Assembly: GCF_017873395.1 (NCBI RefSeq)
Contig: NZ_JAGGKC010000007.1
Location: 1-64,000 of the forward strand
Length of the DNA stretch: 64,000 nt
Direction of reading: 5' to 3'
From: Youngiibacter multivorans
GTDB lineage: Bacteria > Bacillota > Clostridia > Clostridiales > Clostridiaceae
Shown piece by piece: positions 25,172 through 32,986 of this stretch. Each line of letters begins with the position of its first letter. The stretch's first letter is position 1. Below the pieces are notes generated by a model. The model was given only the letters and a program-made list of their open reading frames with translations. It ran no database searches and was not told the DNA's origin. The position numbers and the translations under genes were made by a program.

Positions 25172-26677
25172 CTAGTCGCCGCTTCTCAGTATCGACTGTT
25201 TTTTCCTGACTTCACTGTAGATAGTCCAAAGCATTATGACTACCGTAAGCACCATAAAAACTGCAGCTATCGGGCTTTTAAAGAATCCTATGAAGCTGTC
25301 GTCTGTCATCATGAGTCCTCGTCTGAAGTTCGTCTCAGCCATAGGTCCGAGTACGAATCCTATAATGAAAGGAGCCTGCGGAATCTTGAACTTCACGAAG
25401 TAGTAGCCTACCGCTCCAAACAGGAGAATCGACCATACATCGAAAATCCTTGATGAAAGTCCGAATGCACCTACCACACAGAGTACGAACACTATCGGAA
25501 GAAGGATGTAGTTTGGTATGCTTAGCAGCTTTACGAATATCCTTATACCTGCAAACTCAAGGATTATCATGAGTATTGTTGATATGAAAACGGCCGCAAA
25601 GACTGTGTATACAAGTGGTCCGTAATTTACGAAGAGCATCGGTCCCGGCGCAATGCCATGGATCATGAATCCACCGAGAAGAAGTGCTGTAACAGCATCT
25701 CCAGGGATACCCAGAGTCATCAGCGGTATGAGAGCTCCTCCGATTGAAGCGTTGTTAGCAGTTTCGGATGCTACGATTCCATCTATGACGCCTGTACCGA
25801 ACTTATCTGGATACTTCGAAGATTTCTTGACTACCATGTAGGCTACAAGATTGGATGTTCCTCCGCCTATTCCAGGCAGTATTCCAATTCCTGTACCGAT
25901 CAGTGCTGAAATCAGGAAGTTCCACTTCTGGCTCATGAATTCCTTCATAGTAAAGCCGAAGCCCCTTATCTTAGTCACCTGAGCAATCTCAGCCTTACCT
26001 TCAAGCTTTGAAGATTCAGCAGTCTTTATGACTTCTGATATTGCAAAGAGTCCTATTAGCACGCATAAGGTATTGAACCCTGATGTCAGCTCCACAGTTC
26101 CGAAGGTGTATCTTAAAACAGCATCAACCGGAGCTATACCTACTGTAGCGAATACAAATCCTACAAGCCCGGAAAATATGCCCTTAAGCATTGAGTCCGT
26201 CGAGAGCGATACGATAAGCATGAGTGAGAATATTGCGATTGAAAAGTATTCTACCGGTCCGAAGCTAAGTGCAACCTTTGCAAGCGGCGGTGCAATGAAA
26301 ATCAGAGCTACAAGACTGAACATCGTTCCCAGGAATGAGAACACTATTCCAACTCCCAGCGCCTTAGCTCCTTCGCCCTTCTCCTGCAACGGATGACCGT
26401 CAAAGCAGGTCGCGACTGATGAAGGTGTTCCCGGTATCTTAAGGAGTATTGCGGATATGAGTCCGCCTGATGTTGCTCCAATCCAAAGTGCAATGAGTAT
26501 TGCCAGACCCATGGCCGGCTTCATGCCGTATGTCACAGGCAGAAACAGTGCAACTGCCATAGTGGCAGTGAGTCCCGGAAGAGCTCCGAAGAGTATACCG
26601 ATCGCCGTTCCTGCGATCATGAGGATAAGTGTGCCAGGCTGCATTATGGCAACCAGTCCTTGTGCGAATAATTCCAT
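25172..26677 (-). CDS. tctA: Tripartite tricarboxylate transporter large permease
   Basis: A 501-residue integral membrane protein with about eleven or twelve hydrophobic segments. The family glycine/proline-rich motifs FGALPGLTATMA near the N-terminus and GILPGIGGGTSN in the middle are clear. It is the ion-coupled channel subunit of a TctABC system. It follows tctB by 12 bp and precedes the second glucarate dehydratase-like gene, so the likely substrate is an aldaric acid. Confidence 0.95.
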   Translation of the reverse strand: MELFAQGLVAIMQPGTLILMIAGTAIGILFGALPGLTATMAVALFLPVTYGMKPAMGLAILIALWIGATSGGLISAILLKIPGTPSSVATCFDGHPLQEKGEGAKALGVGIVFSFLGTMFSLVALIFIAPPLAKVALSFGPVEYFSIAIFSLMLIVSLSTDSMLKGIFSGLVGFVFATVGIAPVDAVLRYTFGTVELTSGFNTLCVLIGLFAISEVIKTAESSKLEGKAEIAQVTKIRGFGFTMKEFMSQKWNFLISALIGTGIGILPGIGGGTSNLVAYMVVKKSSKYPDKFGTGVIDGIVASETANNASIGGALIPLMTLGIPGDAVTALLLGGFMIHGIAPGPMLFVNYGPLVYTVFAAVFISTILMIILEFAGIRIFVKLLSIPNYILLPIVFVLCVVGAFGLSSRIFDVWSILLFGAVGYYFVKFKIPQAPFIIGFVLGPMAETNFRRGLMMTDDSFIGFFKSPIAAVFMVLTVVIMLWTIYSEVRKKQSILRSGD

Positions 26678-26689
26678 GCTTTAGCCCCC

Positions 26690-27175
26690 CTATCCCAATA
26701 GTCCGGCTGGAAGCATAAGATCCAGACCAAACCTGAATGATACATAAATAATTGCTGAAGTTATCACTGCCACCAGTGCGTAAAGAAGATAGTTCTTCTT
26801 GATCCTCATCGGAACCAGCACAAGTATCTGGGCGAAAAGATACAATGATGACGATATTACGAATCCAAGCGGTTTTAGGAGTGCTACGTATACGAGTATC
26901 AATACTACTGTAATTAGCACCGTCTTCATGTCGCCCTTTTGGCCAGTCTTTGTTTCTTCGAAGGTACTAACATCGAACTTCTTAGCTGAAGCTGCACCCT
27001 TTACAGTCTGCAGCAGTCCCACAATGAGCATTATCGTACTAAGTATGTACGGGAAGAAAGTTGCATCGATGAGTTTGCCTTTTCTTGGAATCTGCATTGT
27101 CATAATGAGATAGAACAGGCCGAATGCAAGCATAGAAAGTCCGACTATCAGGTCATTATACTTTTTGAATTTCAT
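26690..27175 (-). CDS. tctB: Tripartite tricarboxylate transporter small permease
   Basis: A 161-residue membrane protein with four hydrophobic segments, matching the TctB family in size and in the N-terminal DLIVGLSMLAFGLFYL segment. It is the first gene of the aldarate operon, with about 100 bp between its start and the -24/-12 promoter at 27282-27297. It works with TctA and the lipoprotein TctC. Confidence 0.9.
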   Translation of the reverse strand: MKFKKYNDLIVGLSMLAFGLFYLIMTMQIPRKGKLIDATFFPYILSTIMLIVGLLQTVKGAASAKKFDVSTFEETKTGQKGDMKTVLITVVLILVYVALLKPLGFVISSSLYLFAQILVLVPMRIKKNYLLYALVAVITSAIIYVSFRFGLDLMLPAGLLG

Positions 27176-27213
27176 TTTTATCCCCCTTCACTACTCCACA
27201 CCTGGTTATTCTT

Positions 27214-27237
27214 TTGACAATCGTTAAATCCTGTCAA
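27214..27237 (-). other. Inverted repeat in the tctB leader
   Basis: TTGACA (27214-27219) and TGTCAA (27232-27237) form an inverted repeat with a 12-base spacer. It lies between the predicted sigma-54 start point (about 27270) and the tctB start codon. It could be an RNA hairpin or an operator; nothing further supports a role. Confidence 0.3.
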
Positions 27238-27281
27238 TCGATTACTTCGATGTGTTGCATCGTTTACGCACCATAACATAT

Positions 27282-27297
27282 AGCAAGAGCCATGCCA
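27282..27297 (-). promoter_or_regulatory. Sigma-54 (-24/-12) promoter of the aldarate operon
   Basis: On the minus strand the sequence reads TGGCAT-GGCTC-TTGCT. It matches the RpoN consensus TGGCAC-N5-TTGC(A/T) at every conserved position except the sixth base. The GG and GC dinucleotides have the required 10-bp spacing. The tctB start lies about 105 bp downstream, and a gene for a sigma-54 activator with a GAFTGA motif is in the same cluster. Confidence 0.78.
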
Positions 27298-27319
27298 AAA
27301 CCGTTTTCAAGTTAAAACT

Positions 27320-27339
27320 TTTTTACGAAATCGTAAAAA
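27320..27339 (-). promoter_or_regulatory. Inverted repeat just upstream of the sigma-54 promoter
   Basis: TTTTTACGA (27320-27328) and TCGTAAAAA (27331-27339) form a perfect 9-2-9 palindrome about 25 bp upstream of the -24 element. Its position suits a bending protein or a second regulator rather than a classical enhancer site. Confidence 0.45.
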
Positions 27340-27433
27340 CCGTGTTAAATACTGGACAAAATGACTTTTGATTGTACTCAATCTAAAACATCATGATTTC
27401 ACAGGTTAACTTCCATTTCATAAGGCTGCAAAC

Positions 27434-27489
27434 ATCATTTCAAATTGAAATGATTGTTTCATATGAAATGAACGTTTCAAATGTTGAAA
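27434..27489 (-). promoter_or_regulatory. Triple palindromic upstream activator sequence array
   Basis: Three palindromes sharing TTTCA/TGAAA half-sites lie in a row: 27434-27454 (perfect 10-1-10), 27457-27468 (perfect TTTCATATGAAA) and 27475-27489 (TTTCAA-ATG-TTGAAA). Centres are about 19 bp apart, on nearly the same DNA face. They lie about 140-200 bp upstream of the -24/-12 promoter, the usual distance for binding of a sigma-54 activator. The PrpR-like protein is the likely binder. Confidence 0.65.
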
Positions 27490-27531
27490 TGTCTGTCATA
27501 TTTTTCTATTTAGTTATTACCCCCTCAAACA

Positions 27532-27560
27532 GATTCAGGCGACTATCAGTCGCCTGAATC
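27532..27560 (-). terminator. Stem-loop overlapping the end of the 27546-28502 gene
   Basis: A perfect 13-bp stem (27532-27544 with 27548-27560) with a 3-base loop includes the stop codon of the gene. Only a short T stretch follows on the minus strand. It separates this gene from the UAS array. Confidence 0.6.
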
Positions 27561-28502
27561 ACATATTCTATCATCAATTTCATCCCTAGTATGGCCTTTC
27601 AGCTCCCATCTTCGTATAGATCCGCACCAGCTGGTAATTGCTCCAATGAAAGCCACCAGCTCATCAGAACCGGGAAATGCAGCAAGTTCCGCCAGGCCCC
27701 TTACAGTGTCAAGCTCATTGTAGCCTGACGCTATCTTGTCACGGGCAATATACAGCGCTTCCTTCATGGCTGCCATTTCATTGTCGCTGGCATAGGTACC
27801 GAGGAGATCCAGAATACCATTAAGCTTTTCCAACTCATCGCTTTCCATGTGGGAATTTGGATCCAGCAGCTCATCAGCTGCAAGCTGCTTGTATTCTGCA
27901 ACATTTGAAATCTCCTGGGCATAGGCTACATTTGCCGGTTCTGTCACATCATCTCTGCAGATGACAAACCCCTTATCCTTCAGGTTCACACGGACAAGGC
28001 TAAATCTTCTGTCAAGAAATCTCCTTGTCTCTGCTTCAAGCCTCTCATCGTCAGAGTACAGGTTCCTCCATTCTTTCCCCTGTGCATTCCTGAGCGAATA
28101 TCTGACAAGACGTACAAATTCCTCGACGGGTATCAGTCCGCATACCATTACCTGAACTTTTACAAGTTCCTCGATGATATCGAGCCTTTTTACCAGCTTC
28201 AGGGCAGATTTGTTTGATAGCTCCGGAAAAACATTCCCGGCGTTTCCCTCCAGGCCGAAATGCCCAAGGATTCCTGAGCTGGCAGCTCCTCTTTCCGTTC
28301 TTCCGGACAAGGCAAGGAAAGCATGCCTCGGAAGCAGGTATGCAAGCTCCTCAGGATTAGAAAGAACTGAAGATAAGGCATCAGTGAGAACCCCCTTGGT
28401 CCATCGGGATTTGGACTCAACACCGAGCTCGCTGCAGAGGTCGAGCAGCTCTGTCTTTCTCTTTTTCATAAGATTTTGTTGAATATACTCTAATAGATCC
28501 AC
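27546..28502 (-). CDS. Unrecognised protein with a Rho-N/SAP-like N-terminus
   Basis: A 318-residue protein starting at GTG 28502. I do not recognise it beyond the N-terminal 45 residues. These resemble a small helix-extended-loop-helix of the Rho N-terminal/SAP type (KKRKTELLDLCSELGVESK), often a nucleic-acid binding element. The remainder is mostly helical and charged, without signal peptide or membrane segment, so a cytoplasmic protein is expected. It is transcribed apart from the aldarate operon and ends in a stem-loop that includes its stop codon. No function is proposed. Confidence 0.7.
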   Translation of the reverse strand: MDLLEYIQQNLMKKRKTELLDLCSELGVESKSRWTKGVLTDALSSVLSNPEELAYLLPRHAFLALSGRTERGAASSGILGHFGLEGNAGNVFPELSNKSALKLVKRLDIIEELVKVQVMVCGLIPVEEFVRLVRYSLRNAQGKEWRNLYSDDERLEAETRRFLDRRFSLVRVNLKDKGFVICRDDVTEPANVAYAQEISNVAEYKQLAADELLDPNSHMESDELEKLNGILDLLGTYASDNEMAAMKEALYIARDKIASGYNELDTVRGLAELAAFPGSDELVAFIGAITSWCGSIRRWELKGHTRDEIDDRICDSGD

Positions 28503-28552
28503 GTTATCAGCCCCGTTTTTGAAGGATACCTATATTCTACCATTTTCGTTAA

Positions 28553-28587
28553 CAAAAAAAAGGATGCCGCAAAGCTCTGCGGCACCC
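28553..28587 (-). terminator. Terminator of gnd
   Basis: On the minus strand a 10-bp GC-rich stem (28562-28571 with 28578-28587, one G/U pair) is followed by a run of T (28553-28560). It lies 17 bp after the gnd stop. Confidence 0.85.
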
Positions 28588-28603
28588 TCCTGAAATTACT
28601 GAA

Positions 28604-30055
28604 TTATACTGAGTATACGCTTGCGTGCGTGTCTCCGCCTTCTCCAGACCAGTCATAGTGGAAGAATTCTCCCCTCTTCCTGTCAAGCCTTTCGAACATG
28701 TGGGCTCCGAAATAGTCTCTCTGAGCCTGAAGCAGGTTTGCAGGCAGCCTATCGGTGTGGTAGCCGTCATAGTATGATAGTGCTGAACTCATTGCAGGAA
28801 GGGATATCCCGTTCCTTACCCCGAGTATGACTGCTTCCCTCAGGCCTTTGGAAGCATCGTTCAATGTCTCGTTGAAGAAGCCATCCATCATGAGGTTTGA
28901 AAGTCCCGGATTCTTGTCATACGCCGTCCTTATGTCATCGAGGAACGCCGACCTTATGATGCAGCCGCCTCTCCATATTGTAGCGATCTCTCCAAGGTTC
29001 AGGTCCCACTTCCTGGATAGAGAAGCGCTTGCAAGCAGAGAGAACCCTTGAGCATAGGATATTATCTTGGCTGCATAGAGCGCTTTGCCAAGATTCTCAA
29101 TGATCGCTGCCTTGTCACCTTCAAATGACTTTTCAATGAATGGAACCATCCTGGCTGCCACTACCCTCTCGTCCTTCATTGAGGACAGCACCCTGGCATA
29201 TACTGCTTCCGTTATAAGTGAAAGCGGTTCTCCCTCGTCGAGCGCAGAAATTACAGCCCACTTTCCGGTACCCTTCTGCATCGCAGTATCGAGGATCTTC
29301 TCCACAAGAGGTTCCCCATCAGTATCTTTGGTCCTCAGGATATCTCTCGTTATCTCAACGAGATAGCTCTTGAGCACTCCATCGTTCCATTTCTCGAATA
29401 TGTCGCCCATCTCATCATATGTGAGCTTCAGGACATCCCTCATTATCGCATAGACTTCAGTGATCAGCTGCATGTCTCCGTATTCGATGCCGTTATGTAT
29501 GGTCTTGACATAATGTCCTGCTCCGCCATATCCGATCCAGGCTGTGCACGGCTCATTATTCTCACCAACCTTGGCAGATACAGCCTTGAAAATATCCTTT
29601 ATACTATCCCAGGCTTCCTTGGCACCTCCGGGCATGAGCGATGGTCCGTATAGCGCTCCAAGCTCTCCACCCGAAACACCTGAGCCAACGAAGTAGATGC
29701 CCTTGTCATAGAGGTACTTGTATCTTCTTTCGGAGTCTTCGAAGTTGGAGTTTCCTCCATCGATTATGATGTCCCCTTCATCCACGAAGGAAATCAGCTG
29801 TTCTATAGTAGAATCTACTGTCGAACCAGCCTTGATCATTAGCATGATCTTCCTCGGTTTCGAAAGTGAGTTCACGAAATCCTCGATTGTCATTGCAGGG
29901 ACAAAGTTCTTGCCCTTTCCGGTGCCTTCCATAAATTCTGATATTACGCTCGATGTCCTGTTGTATATCGCAACCTTATAACCTTTTGACTCCATGTTCC
30001 TTGCGAGATTCTCTCCCATTACCCTGAAGCCAAGTATACCGATATCTGCCTGCAT
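28604..30055 (-). CDS. gnd: 6-phosphogluconate dehydrogenase, decarboxylating
   Basis: A 483-residue NADP-dependent enzyme converting 6-phosphogluconate to ribulose 5-phosphate and CO2. The start is placed at ATG 30055, seven bases after AGGAGG; an ATG six bases earlier is too close. Motifs include the NADP site ILGFRVMGENLARN, IIDGGNSNF, the substrate loop GSGVSGGELGALYG, the catalytic KTIHNGIEYGDMQL and the C-terminal RDYFGAHMFER. Length is that of the long, dimeric class. A TATAAT box lies upstream at 30091-30096 on the minus strand. It is monocistronic between two terminators. Confidence 0.95.
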   Translation of the reverse strand: MQADIGILGFRVMGENLARNMESKGYKVAIYNRTSSVISEFMEGTGKGKNFVPAMTIEDFVNSLSKPRKIMLMIKAGSTVDSTIEQLISFVDEGDIIIDGGNSNFEDSERRYKYLYDKGIYFVGSGVSGGELGALYGPSLMPGGAKEAWDSIKDIFKAVSAKVGENNEPCTAWIGYGGAGHYVKTIHNGIEYGDMQLITEVYAIMRDVLKLTYDEMGDIFEKWNDGVLKSYLVEITRDILRTKDTDGEPLVEKILDTAMQKGTGKWAVISALDEGEPLSLITEAVYARVLSSMKDERVVAARMVPFIEKSFEGDKAAIIENLGKALYAAKIISYAQGFSLLASASLSRKWDLNLGEIATIWRGGCIIRSAFLDDIRTAYDKNPGLSNLMMDGFFNETLNDASKGLREAVILGVRNGISLPAMSSALSYYDGYHTDRLPANLLQAQRDYFGAHMFERLDRKRGEFFHYDWSGEGGDTHASVYSV

Positions 30056-30189
30056 ATTCATTCCTCCTATTTTACGATAAATTCACCTTGATTATACCTC
30101 AAAAGGATATCAAAAAAAGGCTTATAGACAGATGTTAACAATTTTTGTCCAAAAATTCATCACTTTAAGGAAAATTTTTCCAACAAAAT

Positions 30190-30221
30190 CAAAAAAATGC
30201 ACCTCCCTAAGGAAGCGCATT
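30190..30221 (-). terminator. Terminator of the TetR gene
   Basis: On the minus strand an 11-bp stem (30196-30206 with 30211-30221, two G/U pairs) is followed by a run of seven T. It lies 10 bp after the TetR stop. Confidence 0.8.
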
Positions 30222-30230
30222 CTGATTTTG

Positions 30231-30845
30231 CTATTTCTTTCTTATGAACAGACCATTCTCCAGCATAGACATGACCTGTTCTACAACAAGATCCAGGTCT
30301 ACTTCCTCTTCGTCCTGGAACATGACATACTTCAGACCGAGGAATGTGGAAACTCCCATCAGCACATATGACATTACCGAAGTGTCAAAATCTCTTGCTT
30401 CGCCACTCACCTTCGCCTCGTCAAGCCCCTTCCCGTATCTTCTGCCGAACTCCTCATAGTAATCCATGAACAGCCCCTTATCAATATAGAGGGATTCCCA
30501 GATGATGTTGTAGGCGTGCTTGTTGGCTCTTACAAACTCAAGATATGACTTCAGTCCCTTACGTTCCATCTCGATCCTGGAATCGCCTTCAACTATGTTT
30601 GAGGCTATCGCCTTCCTTATGTCATGGTTGTATCCAAGAAGAAGATACCGATAAAGGCTGAACTTATCCTTGAAATATATATAGAATGTACCCAGTGCAA
30701 CATCAGCTTCGCTGGTAATATCAGTAATGGATGTGCTATGGTACCCCTTCTCATAGAATAGGCTCTCTGCAGATTCGAGTATCCTGTCCATTGTTGCCTG
30801 ACCACGTTTTGTCTTAGGTTTCTTTATAACATCATTCAAAGCCAT
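30231..30845 (-). CDS. TetR/AcrR-family transcriptional regulator
   Basis: A 204-residue regulator. The helix-turn-helix occupies about residues 17-63 (ITDITSEADVALGTFYIYFKDKFSLYRYL); the C-terminal helical domain is a ligand pocket of about 140 residues. It lies 123 bp downstream of the KAS III-like gene on the same strand, close to the divergent fatty-acyl operon starting at 32560. Regulators of this type beside acyl-CoA dehydrogenase/Etf genes commonly respond to acyl-CoAs. Control of the 31-36 kb genes is inferred from proximity only. Confidence 0.87.
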   Translation of the reverse strand: MALNDVIKKPKTKRGQATMDRILESAESLFYEKGYHSTSITDITSEADVALGTFYIYFKDKFSLYRYLLLGYNHDIRKAIASNIVEGDSRIEMERKGLKSYLEFVRANKHAYNIIWESLYIDKGLFMDYYEEFGRRYGKGLDEAKVSGEARDFDTSVMSYVLMGVSTFLGLKYVMFQDEEEVDLDLVVEQVMSMLENGLFIRKK

Positions 30846-30968
30846 ACCTCATTCCAATTAAAGATTTTCCGCATTATGTCAGGTCCTCAGCCTGTTGTCC
30901 ATACATACATTCTATTGATGCATTGGTGCCATGTCAAAGTTTTTCCAATCTGATACACCTGACGTCAT

Positions 30969-32006
30969 TTAAGACGTTGGATTCTCGCCCCAACGTATGA
31001 TATTGGCAGCCCATGCATATCCTATTCCAGCAGCTATCATGGCAACTACAGTTCCATCGCTTACCTTACCTGACTCAAGTGCCATTTGCAGAGAAAGTAT
31101 CTGGTCTATCTGCCCCATATGCCCGTAGTCCTCAAGGTATGTAGTCTGACCTTCACCCATACCTAGCTCCTTTAGAAGGTTCTGGTGCTCAGACCTTTTT
31201 ATATGAAGTATGGCAAGGTACCCTAAGTCAGCCCTTTCTAGGGAGGCCTTCCTGAGCGACTCGTCTATGCACTTCAGCCAGTTCCTAATTGAAACCTCTT
31301 TGAGCCTCGACTTCATCTTCGAAGGTTCGAGCACTCTCAGGCTCTTCTTTGATTCCTCAACATTATCTTGTGTGACTACCCTTTCGGTTCCGCCTATTTC
31401 AACTCCCACACTCCTTGAAAGACTCCCGTCTGATATGATGTGGGATCCGAGGATAAGGTTCCTTCCGTATCCCTTTTTCAGTAGGATTGCTCCCCCTCCG
31501 GCTGACAGGTCGAACATCATCGAAACATCATTGTCCGTGTAGTCTATGAAGTCCCCGTTCCTGTAGCCGCCTGCAATGAGTACTGTCTTCGCATCCTCAT
31601 CTGCAATTAGCATATCACAGGCTATCTTCATGGCAGTGACAGTTGTACAGCACCTGTTCTGCATATCAACTCCCCACGCATTCCATGCGCCTATCCTTTC
31701 CTGTATATATAGCGCAGTCGTGGTTAGCGGAAATTCCTTCCATTCTTCACCGATTGAAATGATGATATCGATGTCCAGGGGGTCAGTTCCGGTATTCTTA
31801 AGGCACTCCAGCGCAGCGAGCGCTCCCATTTCCTGAGTCCCGTCTTCAGGTCCGTCACCGGGCACGTATTTCCTTCGTATGCCGAGCTTATCTACGACAG
31901 CTGCTTCGCTCCATGCTCCGTTTGACGCTTCAGCTATTTCTTTTGCTGTCATGAAACCTTTAGGAATGTACAGCCCGGTACCGACTATTCCCACACTTCC
32001 CTTCAT
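30969..32006 (-). CDS. 3-oxoacyl-ACP synthase III-like (thiolase-fold) enzyme
   Basis: A 345-residue condensing-enzyme fold. The nucleophilic cysteine is in the NRCCTT segment (residue 119 or 120). A catalytic histidine is in ILHIKRSEH. The position usually held by asparagine in KAS III (the GN of the last motif) reads DYGHMGQID, suggesting a Cys-His-His arrangement. It is therefore a FabH-related enzyme that probably differs from housekeeping FabH, acting on acyl-CoA or acyl-ACP primers. It diverges from the MaoC/acyl-CoA dehydrogenase/EtfBA operon and is followed by a TetR gene. The ribosome binding site is GGAGGTGAC before ATG 32006. Confidence 0.82.
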   Translation of the reverse strand: MKGSVGIVGTGLYIPKGFMTAKEIAEASNGAWSEAAVVDKLGIRRKYVPGDGPEDGTQEMGALAALECLKNTGTDPLDIDIIISIGEEWKEFPLTTTALYIQERIGAWNAWGVDMQNRCCTTVTAMKIACDMLIADEDAKTVLIAGGYRNGDFIDYTDNDVSMMFDLSAGGGAILLKKGYGRNLILGSHIISDGSLSRSVGVEIGGTERVVTQDNVEESKKSLRVLEPSKMKSRLKEVSIRNWLKCIDESLRKASLERADLGYLAILHIKRSEHQNLLKELGMGEGQTTYLEDYGHMGQIDQILSLQMALESGKVSDGTVVAMIAAGIGYAWAANIIRWGENPTS

Positions 32007-32156
32007 ATGTCACCTCCAGATTTACTATACTTCTCAATTTCAATGCCGCTTTGCTTTAGTCTACCATTTATTCGGTGTCCAATCGAACTAAAAATGAACC
32101 GCCATTCCATCACAGTCAATTATTTCACAATGAAAAGCTTTTAATAATATAAAAAT

Positions 32157-32252
32157 CCATCTATTCTAATTATGCTTCGTAAATAAAGGGTCATGGCAAC
32201 ATGAAATTGCCATGACCATCCAAAACATGATATCAGCCTCATGTTTTTAAAT
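32157..32252 (+). ncRNA. Candidate small RNA in the 550-bp divergent intergenic region
   Basis: No protein gene is visible between 32007 and 32559. A promoter-like pair TTTCAC (32123-32128) and TAATAT (32145-32150) is followed by two hairpins. The first is a perfect 11-bp stem (32189-32199 with 32207-32217). The second is a 9-bp stem AAAACATGA/TCATGTTTT (32222-32230 with 32239-32247) that runs into TTTTTAAATTTT. Together these would give an RNA of about 95 nt ending in a terminator. The call is speculative; on the minus strand the hairpins might instead end a transcript. Confidence 0.35.
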
Positions 32253-32464
32253 TTTATTGAATAAACTGTTGAAATTAACGTCTTCAATTATTCACTTACA
32301 AGATATCTGATTAATTTGTTGATAATTTGTTAATTTTGATATTTTCATATTTTCTCAGCAACGTGATTTTGTATGAATTTAACAGCTGGAAAAGTATCAT
32401 TTAATCAGTTTAGCACGCATCTATTTTCCATTTTGCTAATAAATAAAAATTTAACAATATTCTA

Positions 32465-32494
32465 TTGCATTATCCTTTTCTCTATGGTTATAAT
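32465..32494 (+). promoter_or_regulatory. Promoter of the maoC-acd-etfBA operon
   Basis: TTGCAT (32465-32470) and a perfect TATAAT (32489-32494) are 18 bp apart. Transcription would start near 32501, about 60 bp before the first start codon. Confidence 0.6.
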
Positions 32495-32507
32495 GAACTC
32501 AACATGA

Positions 32508-32537
32508 AAGACCCTTCATGTTTGTTCTGAGGGTCTT
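32508..32537 (+). other. Leader hairpin of the maoC operon
   Basis: AAGACCCT (32508-32515) pairs with AGGGTCTT (32530-32537) at the very 5' end of the predicted transcript, eight bases before the GGAGGG ribosome binding site. It has no T run, so it may stabilise the mRNA or modulate translation rather than terminate. Confidence 0.45.
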
Positions 32538-32559
32538 ATCAAATGGTGGAGGGAATTTA

Positions 32560-32976
32560 ATGAAAGGTTTGACAGTTAACGAAATCAAAATCGGGGACAC
32601 CGCCTCTTATCAGAGGACAGTAACAGAAGCGGACGTGGCTATGTTCGGAGGAATATCAGGAGACCTCAATCCGGCTCATTTCAATGATGAATACGCCAAA
32701 GATACTATGTTCAAAGGAAGGATAGTGCATGGCATGCTCACTGCGTCCTATTTCTCGACTGTATTAGGCACTTACCTTCCAGGACCCGGGACAATCTACC
32801 TTGCGCAGGATCTGAAATTCCTGAAGCCGGTAAAATTCCACGACACGATAAAGGCCGTCGTCACAGCTACTGAAATCAACGCAGAGAAGAACAAGGTCAC
32901 TTTCGAGACTGTCGCCTACAACCAAAATGGCGATGTCGTGGTAAAGGGCTTCGCGACTGTTATGCCACCAAGATAG
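32560..32976 (+). CDS. MaoC-family (R)-specific enoyl-CoA hydratase
   Basis: A 138-residue hot-dog-fold enzyme. ATG 32560 is chosen because GGTGGAGGG precedes it; the longer form from 32518 would start inside the leader hairpin. The hydratase signature, with catalytic Asp and His spaced as in PhaJ, is in SGDLNPAHFNDEYA, followed by the IVHGMLTASYFS segment. It hydrates trans-2-enoyl-CoA to (R)-3-hydroxyacyl-CoA or the reverse. It is first in an operon with acyl-CoA dehydrogenase and EtfBA, 10 bp before the dehydrogenase gene. Confidence 0.88.
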   Translation: MKGLTVNEIKIGDTASYQRTVTEADVAMFGGISGDLNPAHFNDEYAKDTMFKGRIVHGMLTASYFSTVLGTYLPGPGTIYLAQDLKFLKPVKFHDTIKAVVTATEINAEKNKVTFETVAYNQNGDVVVKGFATVMPPR

Positions 32977-32986
32977 GAGAGATAAA

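Noticed and set aside
27434..27489. Repeated TTTCA/TGAAA units as a possible short CRISPR-like array
   Set aside because: The units are palindromic, 12-21 bp long and without unique spacers; they fit an enhancer array ahead of a sigma-54 promoter.
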